Positions 17,546 through 27,281 are shown, counted from the stretch's first letter. The stretch is DNA of 64,000 nucleotides from Blastopirellula marina (GCF_002967765.1 NZ_PUHY01000004.1:62001-126000); one strand, 5' to 3'. Notes: generated from the letters alone by a model not told the origin. Numbers and translations: made by a program.

Positions 17546-18889
17546 CTACAGCTGGCCGAGGATCGAATCGCCGCGGAAGGTAGGGCGTGACATAACCAAC
17601 TGGCTCACCCCAATTTGTCGTTCGGCAAAGCCCGCTTCGCAGTAAGCGAGATAATACTCCCACATGCGGAGGAAGTAGTCGTCCATGCCCAGGGCACGAA
17701 TTCGGGGCAGGTTATCGATGAAGTTGCCTCGCCACTCTTTCAAGGTTCGAGCATAGTGCGGACCGAAATCTTCGGCGTGCACCAGTCGCATGTCGGTGGT
17801 GCGCGCCAGCGAGCTGGCAATGAGGCCGTACGAAGGGAGGAAACCGCCGGGGAAGATGTAACGCTGGATAAAGTCGACGCCGCGAGCGTAGCGGTTGACC
17901 CGTTCGTCCGGGATGGTGATCGCCTGCAGAACCATGGTTCCATTCGGCTTCAGCAGTTGGCAGCACTTCTGGAAGTACGTGTCGAGGTACTCTCGCCCGA
18001 CCGCTTCAATCATCTCGATACTGACCAGGTGATCGTACTGCCCCGTCAAATCGCGGTAGTCTTGCTTCAACAGCGTCACGCGATCGGTAAGCCCTGCTTG
18101 CTCGATGCGTTGCTTGGAGAATTCGTACTGCTGCTGCGAGATCGTTGTGGTGGTCACGCGGCAGCCGTAATTCTTGGCCGCATACTCGGCGAAACCACCC
18201 CAGCCGGTTCCGATTTCCAAGACGTGGCTTTTTGGGGTCAGATTCAGCTTACGACAAATGCGTTCGAGCTTGGCGATCGAAGCTTCTTCGAGCGTGGCAT
18301 TCGGATGTTCGAAGACGCCAGATGAATACATCATTGTCCGATCAAGCATCAGCCCAAAAAATTGGTTGCTCAAATCGTAGTGAGCGGCGATGTTCTTGCG
18401 GCTACCATCGCGCGAATTGCGGGTTCGCCATTGCTGGAAGCGACGAACGGGTGCCAGCCAGAAGGCGGATTGGCGTTCGATCGATTGCAGCGATTGAAGA
18501 TTGTGGGCCATGATTCGCAGTAGAGCGGTCAGGTCGCTGCAAACCCATTTCCCTTGCAGGTAAGCTTCAGCGGCGGCCAGGGTTCCCCCAAACATCATTT
18601 GACGGTAAACACGAAGGTCGTCGATTCGTACGACCACACGCAGTGCCGTGTCGTGGCTGGGACCGAATTGGTTTTGCCCGAGCGGGTCGACGATTAGAAC
18701 GTGCCCCGCCGTGATGTTCGAAAGCGTTCGATGCAAAATCTTTCGACACTGCCGCGATACCCAGCAGTAAAGACCTTGGGAGTAGCGCCCCGCGGCACTG
18801 GGACGATGTGAGATAGGACCTTCCAGGGCCAGTTCTGTGGCCTGAGAGCGACTACTGGAGCAAGCCGAGGGGACACGGGAAAGTTTCAT
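17546..18889 (-). CDS. Cyclopropane-fatty-acyl-phospholipid synthase family methyltransferase
   Basis: A 447-residue protein with the CFA-synthase core: SAM-binding HVLEIGTGWGGFAEYAAKNY, then TTTISQQQYEFSKQRI, SIEMIEAVG and FIQRYIFPGGFLPS. It transfers a methylene from S-adenosylmethionine to unsaturated acyl chains of membrane phospholipids. The ATG at 18889 overlaps the stop of the DUF1365 gene (ATGA), so I prefer it to earlier in-frame ATGs (18910, 18985). It is the last gene of a four-gene operon, in a combination known from proteobacterial lipid-modification loci. The exact product (cyclopropane, methylated or furan fatty acid) is open. Confidence 0.92.
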   Translation of the reverse strand: MKLSRVPSACSSSRSQATELALEGPISHRPSAAGRYSQGLYCWVSRQCRKILHRTLSNITAGHVLIVDPLGQNQFGPSHDTALRVVVRIDDLRVYRQMMFGGTLAAAEAYLQGKWVCSDLTALLRIMAHNLQSLQSIERQSAFWLAPVRRFQQWRTRNSRDGSRKNIAAHYDLSNQFFGLMLDRTMMYSSGVFEHPNATLEEASIAKLERICRKLNLTPKSHVLEIGTGWGGFAEYAAKNYGCRVTTTTISQQQYEFSKQRIEQAGLTDRVTLLKQDYRDLTGQYDHLVSIEMIEAVGREYLDTYFQKCCQLLKPNGTMVLQAITIPDERVNRYARGVDFIQRYIFPGGFLPSYGLIASSLARTTDMRLVHAEDFGPHYARTLKEWRGNFIDNLPRIRALGMDDYFLRMWEYYLAYCEAGFAERQIGVSQLVMSRPTFRGDSILGQL

Positions 18890-19626
18890 GGATGAGGGAA
18901 TATGGGACATCGCTTCCACCAAAGTTTGCAGGCTTCTAAGTAGATCGCCGCGATTACCTTCAGGCTCATTGCGGGCATATGCCATGCGAACCGTCGCAGC
19001 ATCGAGGGTGTTAACGGCTTTTTTTCTAAGGACATCCCCGCTTGGAAGATCCGGTTGCCCGCTTGCCAGTTCTCAAGCCCCACCACCAGTCGATCGCCCG
19101 GGGCTTTGAAGCTCCAGCGATAGTTTTGGTCCATTGGCATGAAGGGAGAAACATGCATCTGCTTGGCATGCTCGTAAGTCCATGCCTGCTGCGCGTCGTC
19201 CCACGTCGGGGTCAGCAAGTAGGCGTGCTGTTCTCCCCAAGGAATATTGTTTACCTCGGCCACAATCTGCTTAGGAAAGGGTTGCTGATCGTCTTCGATC
19301 AAATACAAGTTCAGCGGGCTGAAATAGACGCCGAAGTAACGCAGTTGTGTTAAAAGTCGAATGTGGCCGGTTGGACGCTTGCCAGAGTGGTGCTCTACAA
19401 AATCCCGCACACGGCTTTCTAAGGTGCCTTGCTCACTACGAAGGTGAACGTTGCGAGGAAACGAAATCGCTGCGCTACGGTGCTCAGAAAGCAACCGTCG
19501 CGGACCGACCAGCGCATCGAGTTCCGCCAGATCGAGCGACGCCATGGTCAGGCGGTATTCAAAGTGGTGCTCGATGGGCGTATGTCGTGCGTGGTGGACG
19601 CGTCCTTCGTAGAGGCAGCTGCGCAT
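18886..19626 (-). CDS. DUF1365 protein of the lipid-modification operon
   Basis: A 246-residue protein with the typical DUF1365 N-terminus (LYEGRVHHARHTPIEHHFEY) and the later block VNNIPWGEQHAYLL. The family has no settled activity but is nearly always found beside a CFA synthase and an FAD oxidoreductase, as here. It starts 79 bp inside the upstream FAD-oxidoreductase gene; the overlap is real because the N-terminal family motif is encoded in it. Its own stop overlaps the cfa start by 4 bp. It is probably cytoplasmic or membrane-peripheral. Confidence 0.9.
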   Translation of the reverse strand: MRSCLYEGRVHHARHTPIEHHFEYRLTMASLDLAELDALVGPRRLLSEHRSAAISFPRNVHLRSEQGTLESRVRDFVEHHSGKRPTGHIRLLTQLRYFGVYFSPLNLYLIEDDQQPFPKQIVAEVNNIPWGEQHAYLLTPTWDDAQQAWTYEHAKQMHVSPFMPMDQNYRWSFKAPGDRLVVGLENWQAGNRIFQAGMSLEKKPLTPSMLRRFAWHMPAMSLKVIAAIYLEACKLWWKRCPIFPHP

Positions 19627-20888
19627 GTGTCGAGGTTCTTATCAAAGTGCTGGGCGACGGCTAAGGCACTTTTCACGCCGTCCTCGTGAAAACCGTAGCC
19701 GCACCAGGCACCACAGAAGTAAGTGAGATGGTTTCCTTGGATCTCTGACAAACATTTTTGAGCGGCAAACGAATGTTGGTTGTAGGCTGGATGCTCGTAG
19801 TTGAAGCGATCGAGGATCTTCGCCGGATCGATGCGATCGGTGGCGTTCAGGCTCAATAGAATTGGCTTGGGGGAAGGTACTTTTTGGAGACGCGACAAGT
19901 CGTAGGTGACGTTGGCGGTAGATTGGTTGTTGGCGGGGATAAAGTAGTTCCAACTCGCCCAGGCATGCCTGTGGGTGGGCAACAAGCTGGTGTCGGTGTG
20001 CAAGACCGCGTCGTTGGCTTGGTACGGAAAACGTCCCAGAAGCTCGCGTTCCAGCGGCGTGGCGTATTCCAGCATCTTGAGCGTTTGATCGGCATGCGAA
20101 GCGAAGATCACCCGGTCGAAGTCATACAATTCGCCTGCCTTGGTCAGCACTTTGATCTGTTCTTCCTCTCGGCGAACTTGCTGGATTGGGCAGTTGAGGC
20201 GGACACGATGGGCGAGCGGTTCGAGCAGCTTTCGTACGTAAGTCTTTGAACCGCCAACGATCGTTCTCCATTGGGGCCGATTGCGAATCGCCATCAGGCC
20301 GTGGTTATCGCAGAAGCCCAGGAAGAACTGTGCTGGGAAGTTCAGTATTTGCTGCGGAGAGGCAGACCAAATCGCGGCAGCCATCGGCAACAGGTACTTC
20401 TCGCGGAACATTTTTCCGACGCCGCAGCGCTGGAGGAAATCACCAACCGTTTCTGTGTCTGCCAGGTTGTCCTTGGCCACCGCATCGGTTCCTGCTTGGT
20501 TGAACCGTAGGATGTCGCGGAGCATTTTGAGGTAGGCAGGGGAAACAACGTTCTTCCATGACGGAAAGAGTCCGCGAAGACTACTCCCTTGATATTCCAA
20601 CTTGGAAGCTTCGCAGCGAACACTAAAACTCATGTCGCTGTCTTGAGCTTCGACCCCCAGGATATCGAGCAGGCGGATGAAGTTGGGATAGGTGCGATCG
20701 TTGAACACCATGAAGCCGGTATCGACGTCGTAAGGCTGTCCCTCGACTTCACACGTGACGGTATTGCTGTGGCCGCCAGGATAATTCGCCGCTTCAAACA
20801 AGGTGACATCATGATCGTCGTGCAGCAGTCGAGCGACAAGGTTTCCGCTGATGCCTCCACCAATCACGGCAATTCGGAGACGGTTCAT
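19548..20888 (-). CDS. FAD-dependent oxidoreductase (amine-oxidase/desaturase-like)
   Basis: A 446-residue flavoprotein starting with a Rossmann dinucleotide site RIAVIGGGISGNLVARLL and the FAD-domain block YPGGHSNTV. The first 30 codons of the open frame (to 20978) lack the fold, so the ATG at 20888 is used; it overlaps the stop of the DUF1295 gene as ATGA. Homologues beside CFA synthases are annotated as NAD/FAD-binding or amine oxidases and are thought to act on acyl chains. The substrate is inferred from context. Confidence 0.9.
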   Translation of the reverse strand: MNRLRIAVIGGGISGNLVARLLHDDHDVTLFEAANYPGGHSNTVTCEVEGQPYDVDTGFMVFNDRTYPNFIRLLDILGVEAQDSDMSFSVRCEASKLEYQGSSLRGLFPSWKNVVSPAYLKMLRDILRFNQAGTDAVAKDNLADTETVGDFLQRCGVGKMFREKYLLPMAAAIWSASPQQILNFPAQFFLGFCDNHGLMAIRNRPQWRTIVGGSKTYVRKLLEPLAHRVRLNCPIQQVRREEEQIKVLTKAGELYDFDRVIFASHADQTLKMLEYATPLERELLGRFPYQANDAVLHTDTSLLPTHRHAWASWNYFIPANNQSTANVTYDLSRLQKVPSPKPILLSLNATDRIDPAKILDRFNYEHPAYNQHSFAAQKCLSEIQGNHLTYFCGAWCGYGFHEDGVKSALAVAQHFDKNLDTCAAASTKDASTTHDIRPSSTTLNTA

Positions 20889-21739
20889 AAAGGTCGTGGC
20901 TCCTGCTTCCTGGAAGCAGCAGGGTGAGAGGATGAAACGGATTCGCTCGTCGATTGCTGCGGCGCGGCAGGGGGCCAAGGGACGAAAGCACTCGTACGGC
21001 GGATGTAGTCCGCATACTCGGGGCGGCGATTCTTAATGCGCTGTTCCAAGTGCGCCACGCCCGAGAAGTAGAGCAGGCAAAATGTCATCAAGGCCGGACC
21101 GATCGCCGTCCACCAAGCACTGCTATCGGCGGAAAGGGTCAGCAGAAAATAGCCCCACCAAACTAGGAAGTCGCCGAAGTAGTTGGGGTGCCGGGTGTAA
21201 TGCCACAGCCCTTCGTCGAGCACTTTCCCCTGATTGGCTCCGTTTGCTTTGAAACGCGAGAGTTGGTAGTCGCCAATCGCTTCAAAGGCCAAACCGGTCG
21301 CCCAACAGGCCAAGCCGATCGCAGTGATCGCCGTGAATTGCCCATCGAGGGTTGGCAAGATTTGCAGCGGCAGCGAGACAATCCACATGATTGTCCCCTG
21401 TAGCCCAAACACGACTACCAAGCTGAACAACGCGAAGTTCCGTCCTGGTTTGTTCCGCATCTCGGCGTAACGTTTGTCTTCGCCGTGGCCCAGATTTCGC
21501 CACGCTAAGTAACCACCAAGCCGGCAGCCCCAAACGGTGACCAGAATCGTAGTCAGCCATGCGACGGGACCGGGTGAGGCGGCACAAAGAAGCGAAACCC
21601 ACGCTACCACAACGAAGCCCAAGCCCCAGAAGATGTCCACAATACTGGCATCTTTGAGCCACAAGCTGAGCAGCCACAGGGTGAACATGCACCCGGCAAT
21701 GGTTGCGGCGTTGATCAGAAGTAGGGCTGGGAAATCCAT
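20885..21739 (-). CDS. DUF1295 membrane protein (steroid 5-alpha-reductase-like fold)
   Basis: A 284-residue polytopic membrane protein, first gene of the lipid-modification operon. The C-terminal half carries the DUF1295/isoprenylcysteine-methyltransferase-like signature: DEGLWHYTRHPNYFGDFLVW, with the RHPNYFG block that binds a nucleotide or SAM cofactor. About seven helices are predicted. The ATG at 21739 (MDFPALLLINA) is chosen; a GTG at 21778 is in frame but has no better ribosome site. It is probably a reductase acting on unsaturated lipid in the membrane. Confidence 0.88.
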   Translation of the reverse strand: MDFPALLLINAATIAGCMFTLWLLSLWLKDASIVDIFWGLGFVVVAWVSLLCAASPGPVAWLTTILVTVWGCRLGGYLAWRNLGHGEDKRYAEMRNKPGRNFALFSLVVVFGLQGTIMWIVSLPLQILPTLDGQFTAITAIGLACWATGLAFEAIGDYQLSRFKANGANQGKVLDEGLWHYTRHPNYFGDFLVWWGYFLLTLSADSSAWWTAIGPALMTFCLLYFSGVAHLEQRIKNRRPEYADYIRRTSAFVPWPPAAPQQSTSESVSSSHPAASRKQEPRPL

Positions 21740-21826
21740 GAAACGCTGGGGGAGAGTGAATAAAACAAAGCTATTCACGCGTAACCGCAGCGTTTCGTTC
21801 GAGTTAACAGGTGCTATCGAAAATTT

Positions 21827-23614
21827 TTACTTCGATTTTTGCTCCGCAATCCAGCGGTCGATCACTCGTTCGAGGATTGGGAGCGGCAAGGCACCGTTGT
21901 CGAGGACCGCATTGTGGAACTGGCGGATATCAAAATCGTCTCCGAGTTCCTGTTCGGCTCGGGCCCGCAGCTTTTTGATCTGTAATTCGCCGATCTTGTA
22001 GGCCAAAGCCTGGCCAGGCCACACAATATAGCGATCGATCTCGACGGCGACTTCCAAGGGGCTTTTGCCACTGTTCTCTTGGAAGAAGGTGATCGCTTGT
22101 TGGCGGCTCCAGCCCATGTTGTGCATTCCGGTGTCGACCACCAGGCGGCAAGCTCGCCACATCTCGAAGGTCAGCTGACCAAATTTGTCGTACGGAGTTT
22201 GGTAGAAGTCCATTTCTTCTCCCAACGATTCCGCATACAAGGCCCAACCTTCCACAAACGCGGTGTAGTGACCATTGCGGCGGAAGCGTGGCAGATCGGA
22301 AAGTTCCTGAGCTCGAGCAATCTGAAGATGATGTCCCGGAACCGCTTCGTGCAGGGTCAACGCTTGCATCTCGTATTTGGGACGGCTATCAAGAGCGTAC
22401 GTGTTGGCCATGAAGAAACCGGCCCGAGCCGCATCGATCGAACCGGGGTAGTAACGAGCCGAGGTTTGGTTGGGGGCCTCGTAATCGGGAAAGGCCCGCA
22501 CGCCGTATGGAAGTCGCGGTAAGGTAACGAACAATTTCGGAAGCTTCGCATCGACTTGCTTGGCAATATCACGGTAACCCATCAACAAGTCATCCGCTTC
22601 GGTATAGTAGAACTGCGGATCGGACTTGAGGAACTTGATGAAGTCGTCGAAGTTGCCCTCGAAGCCAGACTCACGAATCACCTTCTCCATCTCGCCCCGA
22701 ATCCGCTTCACTTCGCTTAGGCCGATCTCGTGAATCTCTTGCGGGGTCAGGTCGGTCGTCGTCGAGCTGCGAGCCTTGTAGGCATAATACTCGCGGCCGT
22801 TGGGCAGCGCTGCGGCCCCGATCACGTCGGCTCCGTTGGGCAGATATTCGTCTTCGACAAACGATTTCAGCTTCAGCATCGCCGGAAAGACTGCTTGGGC
22901 GATCGCTTGCTTGCCTGCTTCTCGCAGACGGTCTTGATCGGCTTGGGGAATCGATTCTGGGAAGTCGTCGAACGGTTTGAACAGCGGGCTATCGGTCGCA
23001 TCCGCTTTTAGCTGGCCGCTGATTTGCTTCGGGATACTGGCCAACGGACCAGGCGGCTGCACCCAGCGGGTCTTGATCCCTTCCTTCAGCAAGTCGGTAA
23101 TCTGATCGAGGAACGTTGGGAAGCTTTTCAGGCGAGCCACATAGTTCTCGTAATCTTCCACGCTATCGAACGGCATTTGCTCAGCCGTCTGCGCGAGGCT
23201 GAATTGCGGTCCATCGAGTTGGTCGAGGGCAAATAGCTCCGAAGGAAACTTCTCTCCTTCGATTTCATTATTCAGTTCGTACTCGAATAGCTCGTACGAA
23301 AGCAGGTCCTGCCCGGTGAGTTGGCTAGGATCGATCTCCTTCAGTTTTTCCAGCAGTTCGTGCGGGTGCTTCTTGCGAAGGTCGATGGCTTCGCGAGACA
23401 TATCGGTCCAGCGATCGTTGCCGCGGCGATCTCCCAATGCCGTGGCCCACGTCGGGAAGTTGTCCATCCGCCATTCCCAGTCTTCGGCGAACAGAGCGTG
23501 CAATTTGGTGGCGGCTGGATTCTCGGAGGCCGGCTCGTGGCCCATTAGCAGAGACGAAGTCAGAGCAACTGTTGTCATGGTCAGCATGACAAGTCGAGCG
23601 GCGGAACTAGGCAT
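21827..23614 (-). CDS. DUF885 family secreted hydrolase (metallopeptidase-like)
   Basis: A 595-residue protein with signal sequence (MPSSAARLVMLTMTTVALTS...) and the DUF885 zinc-type motif HEAVPGHHLQ (about residue 420), then EGWALYAESLGEEM, which supplies the third ligand Glu. The layout resembles gluzincins, and the length matches the family. It is likely a periplasmic peptidase; the substrate is unknown. The ATG at 23614 is supported by AGGA 8 nt upstream. It lies 87 bp upstream of the DUF1295 gene and is probably a separate unit. Confidence 0.88.
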   Translation of the reverse strand: MPSSAARLVMLTMTTVALTSSLLMGHEPASENPAATKLHALFAEDWEWRMDNFPTWATALGDRRGNDRWTDMSREAIDLRKKHPHELLEKLKEIDPSQLTGQDLLSYELFEYELNNEIEGEKFPSELFALDQLDGPQFSLAQTAEQMPFDSVEDYENYVARLKSFPTFLDQITDLLKEGIKTRWVQPPGPLASIPKQISGQLKADATDSPLFKPFDDFPESIPQADQDRLREAGKQAIAQAVFPAMLKLKSFVEDEYLPNGADVIGAAALPNGREYYAYKARSSTTTDLTPQEIHEIGLSEVKRIRGEMEKVIRESGFEGNFDDFIKFLKSDPQFYYTEADDLLMGYRDIAKQVDAKLPKLFVTLPRLPYGVRAFPDYEAPNQTSARYYPGSIDAARAGFFMANTYALDSRPKYEMQALTLHEAVPGHHLQIARAQELSDLPRFRRNGHYTAFVEGWALYAESLGEEMDFYQTPYDKFGQLTFEMWRACRLVVDTGMHNMGWSRQQAITFFQENSGKSPLEVAVEIDRYIVWPGQALAYKIGELQIKKLRARAEQELGDDFDIRQFHNAVLDNGALPLPILERVIDRWIAEQKSK

Positions 23615-23728
23615 CGAAAATCCTCGCGGTTAAGGTCGGTCAGGTCAGCCCAAGCCTCACCGGGCTGATCCGTGACTTTCCATTCTGATGCAAGCCGCGA
23701 GGCATGCCAACTACTGAAATGTATAATT

Positions 23729-25033
23729 TTACGAATCGTTGTCGGAAAAATACCGAGCCGTTCCCAGCGAGGCGATGGCCTCACCGATTCGGGATAGTGC
23801 GACTGCATAAGCGGCGGTTCGCATGTCGATCTTCTTCTCGACCATCCAGTTATAAATATGGTCGAACTCGCGACACATCATCTCACTTAAGCGATGCTGC
23901 ACTTCGTCCAAGCTCCAGTAGAAGCCTTGCAGATTCTGGACCCACTCAAAGTAGCTGACTGTCACACCCCCAGCATTTGCCAAGATATCGGGGACGATCA
24001 AGATCTCCTTTTCGTGCAAGATTTCGTCCGCTTCGCAGGTGATTGGTCCATTGGCCACTTCGACAATCACGTTGGCCTTGATGGCATGGGCATTTTCCGC
24101 GGTGATCACTTCTTCCAAGGCGGCAGGAATGAGCACATCGACATCAAGCTCGAGCAGTTGTTCATTGGTAATCGCCTTGGCTTGGACCGTTTCACAGACC
24201 GATCCGCTACAGTAGACGGCTTGCAGGCGGCGAGATTGATTTTTGATTTGAATCAAGCTGGGAACATCAAATCCTTCCGCTTTGTAGATCCCCCCACGCG
24301 AATCACTTACGGCCACCACCTGGTAACCTTCAGCGTGTAAGAGTCGGGCGATGCTTTGTCCGGCGTTGCCAAATCCTTGCACCGCAACGCGGATTTGTGA
24401 AGGCTCCCAGTCACGCTTCTTGGCCAGTTCTTTAATGCAGTAATACGCCCCGCGCCCAGTTGCTTCATCGCGACCTTGGCTTCCGCCGAGTGGGATCGGT
24501 TTGCCTGTAATCACGGCTGGCGTGCGTTGGCGATGGATCTTCGAATACTCGTCCATCATCCAACCCATGATCATGGCGTTGGTGTACATGTCGGGGGCTG
24601 GAATGTCGGTTTCAGGGCCAATGAAATCGGCGATCTGTTCGACGAATCCGCGCGAGAGACGCTCGAGCTCTAATCGAGACAGCTCTTTCGCGTTCACACA
24701 GATGCCCCCTTTCGCGCCGCCGTACGGAATGTTCATCACGGCGCATTTAAAGGTCATCCAGAACGCCAGCGCTTTGACTTCTTCGATATCAACGTGGGGC
24801 GAGTAGCGGAGACCACCCTTGGTTGGTCCCCGCGTATCGTCGTGGCGAACGCGATAACCGGTGAACACACGCAACGAGCCATCGTCCATCCGGACCGGGA
24901 CGCTGACTTGGAGGATTTGTTTAGGATGCTTCAACCGTTCGAGCGCTTCGGCATCGATGTCGGCATACTGGAAAGCTTTGTCGAGGCGAGAGATGGCGCC
25001 AGCGAAGACAGACGATGGAGTTGGGGCATTCAT
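23729..25033 (-). CDS. Glutamate dehydrogenase (Glu/Leu/Phe/Val dehydrogenase family)
   Basis: A 434-residue enzyme with the substrate-binding and catalytic block PYGGAKGGICVNAKELS (the first Lys is the catalytic base), the upstream block GPTKGGLRYSP and the NAD-fold motif VAVQGFGNAGQSIARLL. It interconverts glutamate and 2-oxoglutarate plus ammonia. The hexameric short type of about 430 residues fits its length. The ATG at 25033 is used (MNAPTPSSVFAGAIS; AAGGA upstream) rather than 25075. It could serve catabolism or assimilation; cofactor choice is not visible. No partner gene is adjacent. Confidence 0.93.
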   Translation of the reverse strand: MNAPTPSSVFAGAISRLDKAFQYADIDAEALERLKHPKQILQVSVPVRMDDGSLRVFTGYRVRHDDTRGPTKGGLRYSPHVDIEEVKALAFWMTFKCAVMNIPYGGAKGGICVNAKELSRLELERLSRGFVEQIADFIGPETDIPAPDMYTNAMIMGWMMDEYSKIHRQRTPAVITGKPIPLGGSQGRDEATGRGAYYCIKELAKKRDWEPSQIRVAVQGFGNAGQSIARLLHAEGYQVVAVSDSRGGIYKAEGFDVPSLIQIKNQSRRLQAVYCSGSVCETVQAKAITNEQLLELDVDVLIPAALEEVITAENAHAIKANVIVEVANGPITCEADEILHEKEILIVPDILANAGGVTVSYFEWVQNLQGFYWSLDEVQHRLSEMMCREFDHIYNWMVEKKIDMRTAAYAVALSRIGEAIASLGTARYFSDNDS

Positions 25034-25155
25034 GCGGAGGATCCTTCGGGGCAAAAAGGAGAAGAGGCCCGCCACGCAGCGGAAAGCATTTGGCCGCTAC
25101 GGTTATTGTTCCCCGTGCGGTGCAAGGAAGCAATAAGTGTGGAACTAAGGAAAGT

Positions 25156-26319
25156 TTACGTCACCGTCGTGATCTTGCGCGAGAGAATTGGGGAAGTTGG
25201 CAAGACCGAGCCAACCTTGGCGGTGGCGACTTCCCGCTTCATGACGCGGCGGATTACCTCCGAGTAAATCTCTTCGTGGCGAATCACATTGCGGGTGTTG
25301 TCGAACATCTCGCGGAAGCGAGCCTGACCCGCTTGGCCATACTGCGTGGCGAGATGATCATCGGACAAGACCTCGATGATTGCCTGCGACAAAGCCGGGG
25401 CGTTGTTGCTGGGGACAAGCAGCCCATTCACATCGTGAGCAACGCTTTCGACCAGCCCACCAACCTTGGTGGCGACGACCGGCTTGCCGGCTGCCATCGC
25501 TTCCGGAGGAGTCAGGCCGAAGGCTTCCTGCGTGGGACAGGCGACCAATAGATCGATTGCCCGCATCACCGATGGGATATCGTCTTGGAAGTTGAGGAAG
25601 CGGAATTCTGCTCGAAGGCCCATGCGAATGACCTGCGAGCGAACTTGCTTGATGTATATCGGACAGCGATTCCCCACGACGGCTACTTTGGCATCGGGAA
25701 CCTTACGTAGCACTTCCGGCAGCGCCTTCAGCAGAAGCAGATGATTCTTCCGTGGGCAAACATCACCGACGATACCGATGAGTTTGTCGTCGGAGGTGAA
25801 CCCGTTCTCCTGACGCCACGCATCACGGAGCTGCTGGCTGTTAGCTGGGATCGGAGCATGATCGATCAGAGCCCGGACCGTTTCGACGTTGCGTTTACGA
25901 ACCCGGTTCCAGGTCAGTTCCATGTGGCGGGTGTGATCCGAATTGGCGATTACGTAGTCTTTGAGTGCCCAATAAGCGTGCATCTTCGTATGATGCGCGG
26001 TGGCGACCACGGGGATTTTGGTGAGAGTTTTCAGCATCAAACCAAAAATCTGGGCGCTGGTGTTGTGCGTGTGGACGATATCGATTTGTTCGGCATCGAT
26101 GAACCGGGCCATTTCTCGCAAGTCATGGAGCGGCCAGCGTTTCAATCGTGATGGCTTGAAGCGAACGCCGGTCCCTTCCACTTGCTCTTGAATCCATGAA
26201 TCTTCTCGCCCGACAAGCGTTACATCGTGCCCGCGTTGTGCCAGGGCGACGGCCAGTCGAAGGCACTGGATGATCGCTCCGTTGACACCGAAGCCGGAGA
26301 TGATTTGGAGAATCTTCAT
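25156..26319 (-). CDS. GT4-family glycosyltransferase
   Basis: A 387-residue GT-B enzyme: MKILQIISGFGVNGAIIQCL at the N-terminus, IVHTHNTSAQIFG in the first domain, GIVGDVCPRKNH at the start of the second, and the E-x7-E donor site in CPTQEAFGLTPPEAMAAGKP (about residues 283-302). The frame is open to 26445 but the extra N-terminus lacks the fold. The acceptor is unknown. It is divergent from the unknown membrane-protein cluster beginning at 26556. Confidence 0.92.
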   Translation of the reverse strand: MKILQIISGFGVNGAIIQCLRLAVALAQRGHDVTLVGREDSWIQEQVEGTGVRFKPSRLKRWPLHDLREMARFIDAEQIDIVHTHNTSAQIFGLMLKTLTKIPVVATAHHTKMHAYWALKDYVIANSDHTRHMELTWNRVRKRNVETVRALIDHAPIPANSQQLRDAWRQENGFTSDDKLIGIVGDVCPRKNHLLLLKALPEVLRKVPDAKVAVVGNRCPIYIKQVRSQVIRMGLRAEFRFLNFQDDIPSVMRAIDLLVACPTQEAFGLTPPEAMAAGKPVVATKVGGLVESVAHDVNGLLVPSNNAPALSQAIIEVLSDDHLATQYGQAGQARFREMFDNTRNVIRHEEIYSEVIRRVMKREVATAKVGSVLPTSPILSRKITTVT

Positions 26320-26555
26320 GAACAAGTAGCGAATCTTAAGTAGGCGTTGGCTGGCCACGTTGCATGCCAGCGGCGAGTTCCGGAGGGCCTTCTTAACGAA
26401 ATCACCAAATTGAGGCAAGATGAACCTGCCCGGGGGGCCCAACATCGGGAACCGGTTGTGTTAAATTACGTGGAGTTCACACCCTAGACTGATTTACGGC
26501 GAAGATAGCATCGATGGCGCATTTTTCTGGCAACGGCGGAACCGAAGGGGGCAAT

Positions 26556-27263
26556 ATGGTCATGTATTGGCCAGAGAACCTCCCTGAGAATGCGGACAAA
26601 CTGCTCGACGAGGACCCGGTCTCCTTTCTTGATTCGATGTGTGAAGAGGGGAAACTCATTTGGTTGCCCAATGAAGCAGACGGCCAGTTTTCGATTTCGG
26701 TTTATCTAGACGAAGACCCCCCAGCCCCGCTGAAGGGGTTTCTCGGGGAAGAAGAGCATTACCCGGATGTCCGCGTGAAGGGAAAGACCTTTTTCGCCGG
26801 TTTAGAGTGTGTCGGCGAGGAAGAACCGAAGCTGACCGACGAGTATCAGGGCATGTTTACCCAGTTAGCCATTCCCGAAGGAATTTATCAGGGCAACGTC
26901 TATCGCACGTTCGTTCCCCCGACGTTCAGCCGCAGCTGGCTCATCGAGCGGCTTGGTGCGGGGCGCTATCGTATCCTGCACTGGCAACAGCTTCTCTCGA
27001 AGGCGTCATTCCTGGGAATTGTGGCCAGCTTGTTTGCGTTCTTCTTTTTACAGCTTCCGATTTGGTTGATGATGGTCGGGGTCGTGGCGGCCAGCTTCGT
27101 GGCGGCCGTACTGCTGGCCCGGTCCGAGGCGTGCCGAGAAGCGATCGTGGCAATTGACGAATTTACCCAACTTTACCCAGAGTTCGTCGTCGTGTTGTCG
27201 ACCGCTCCGCCAGAAGCTGTCACCGAGCCAGAATCGTCGGAACTGGCGATGCCGGTTGGCTGA
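26556..27263 (+). CDS. Unknown membrane protein, first gene of a four-gene cluster
   Basis: I do not recognise this 235-residue protein. It has an acidic soluble N-terminal part (about 1-150, rich in Glu and Asp), two adjacent hydrophobic segments (about 160-195, ...LGIVASLFAFFFLQLPIWLM and VVAASFVAAVLL) and an acidic tail. The ATG at 26556 is preceded by a strong AAGGGGG, so I prefer it to the ATG at 26514. The gene behind starts 18 bp after its stop. It does not carry the zinc ribbon of its neighbours but shares their direction and spacing, so it probably belongs to the same unit. Confidence 0.75.
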   Translation: MVMYWPENLPENADKLLDEDPVSFLDSMCEEGKLIWLPNEADGQFSISVYLDEDPPAPLKGFLGEEEHYPDVRVKGKTFFAGLECVGEEEPKLTDEYQGMFTQLAIPEGIYQGNVYRTFVPPTFSRSWLIERLGAGRYRILHWQQLLSKASFLGIVASLFAFFFLQLPIWLMMVGVVAASFVAAVLLARSEACREAIVAIDEFTQLYPEFVVVLSTAPPEAVTEPESSELAMPVG

Positions 27264-27281
27264 GCGTAAGGAACTAGCTGC

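Noticed and set aside
17522-17552. GTAGCC/GGCTAC stem between the flippase and CFA genes
   Set aside because: Six pairs with a 13-nt loop and no T tract; likely chance.
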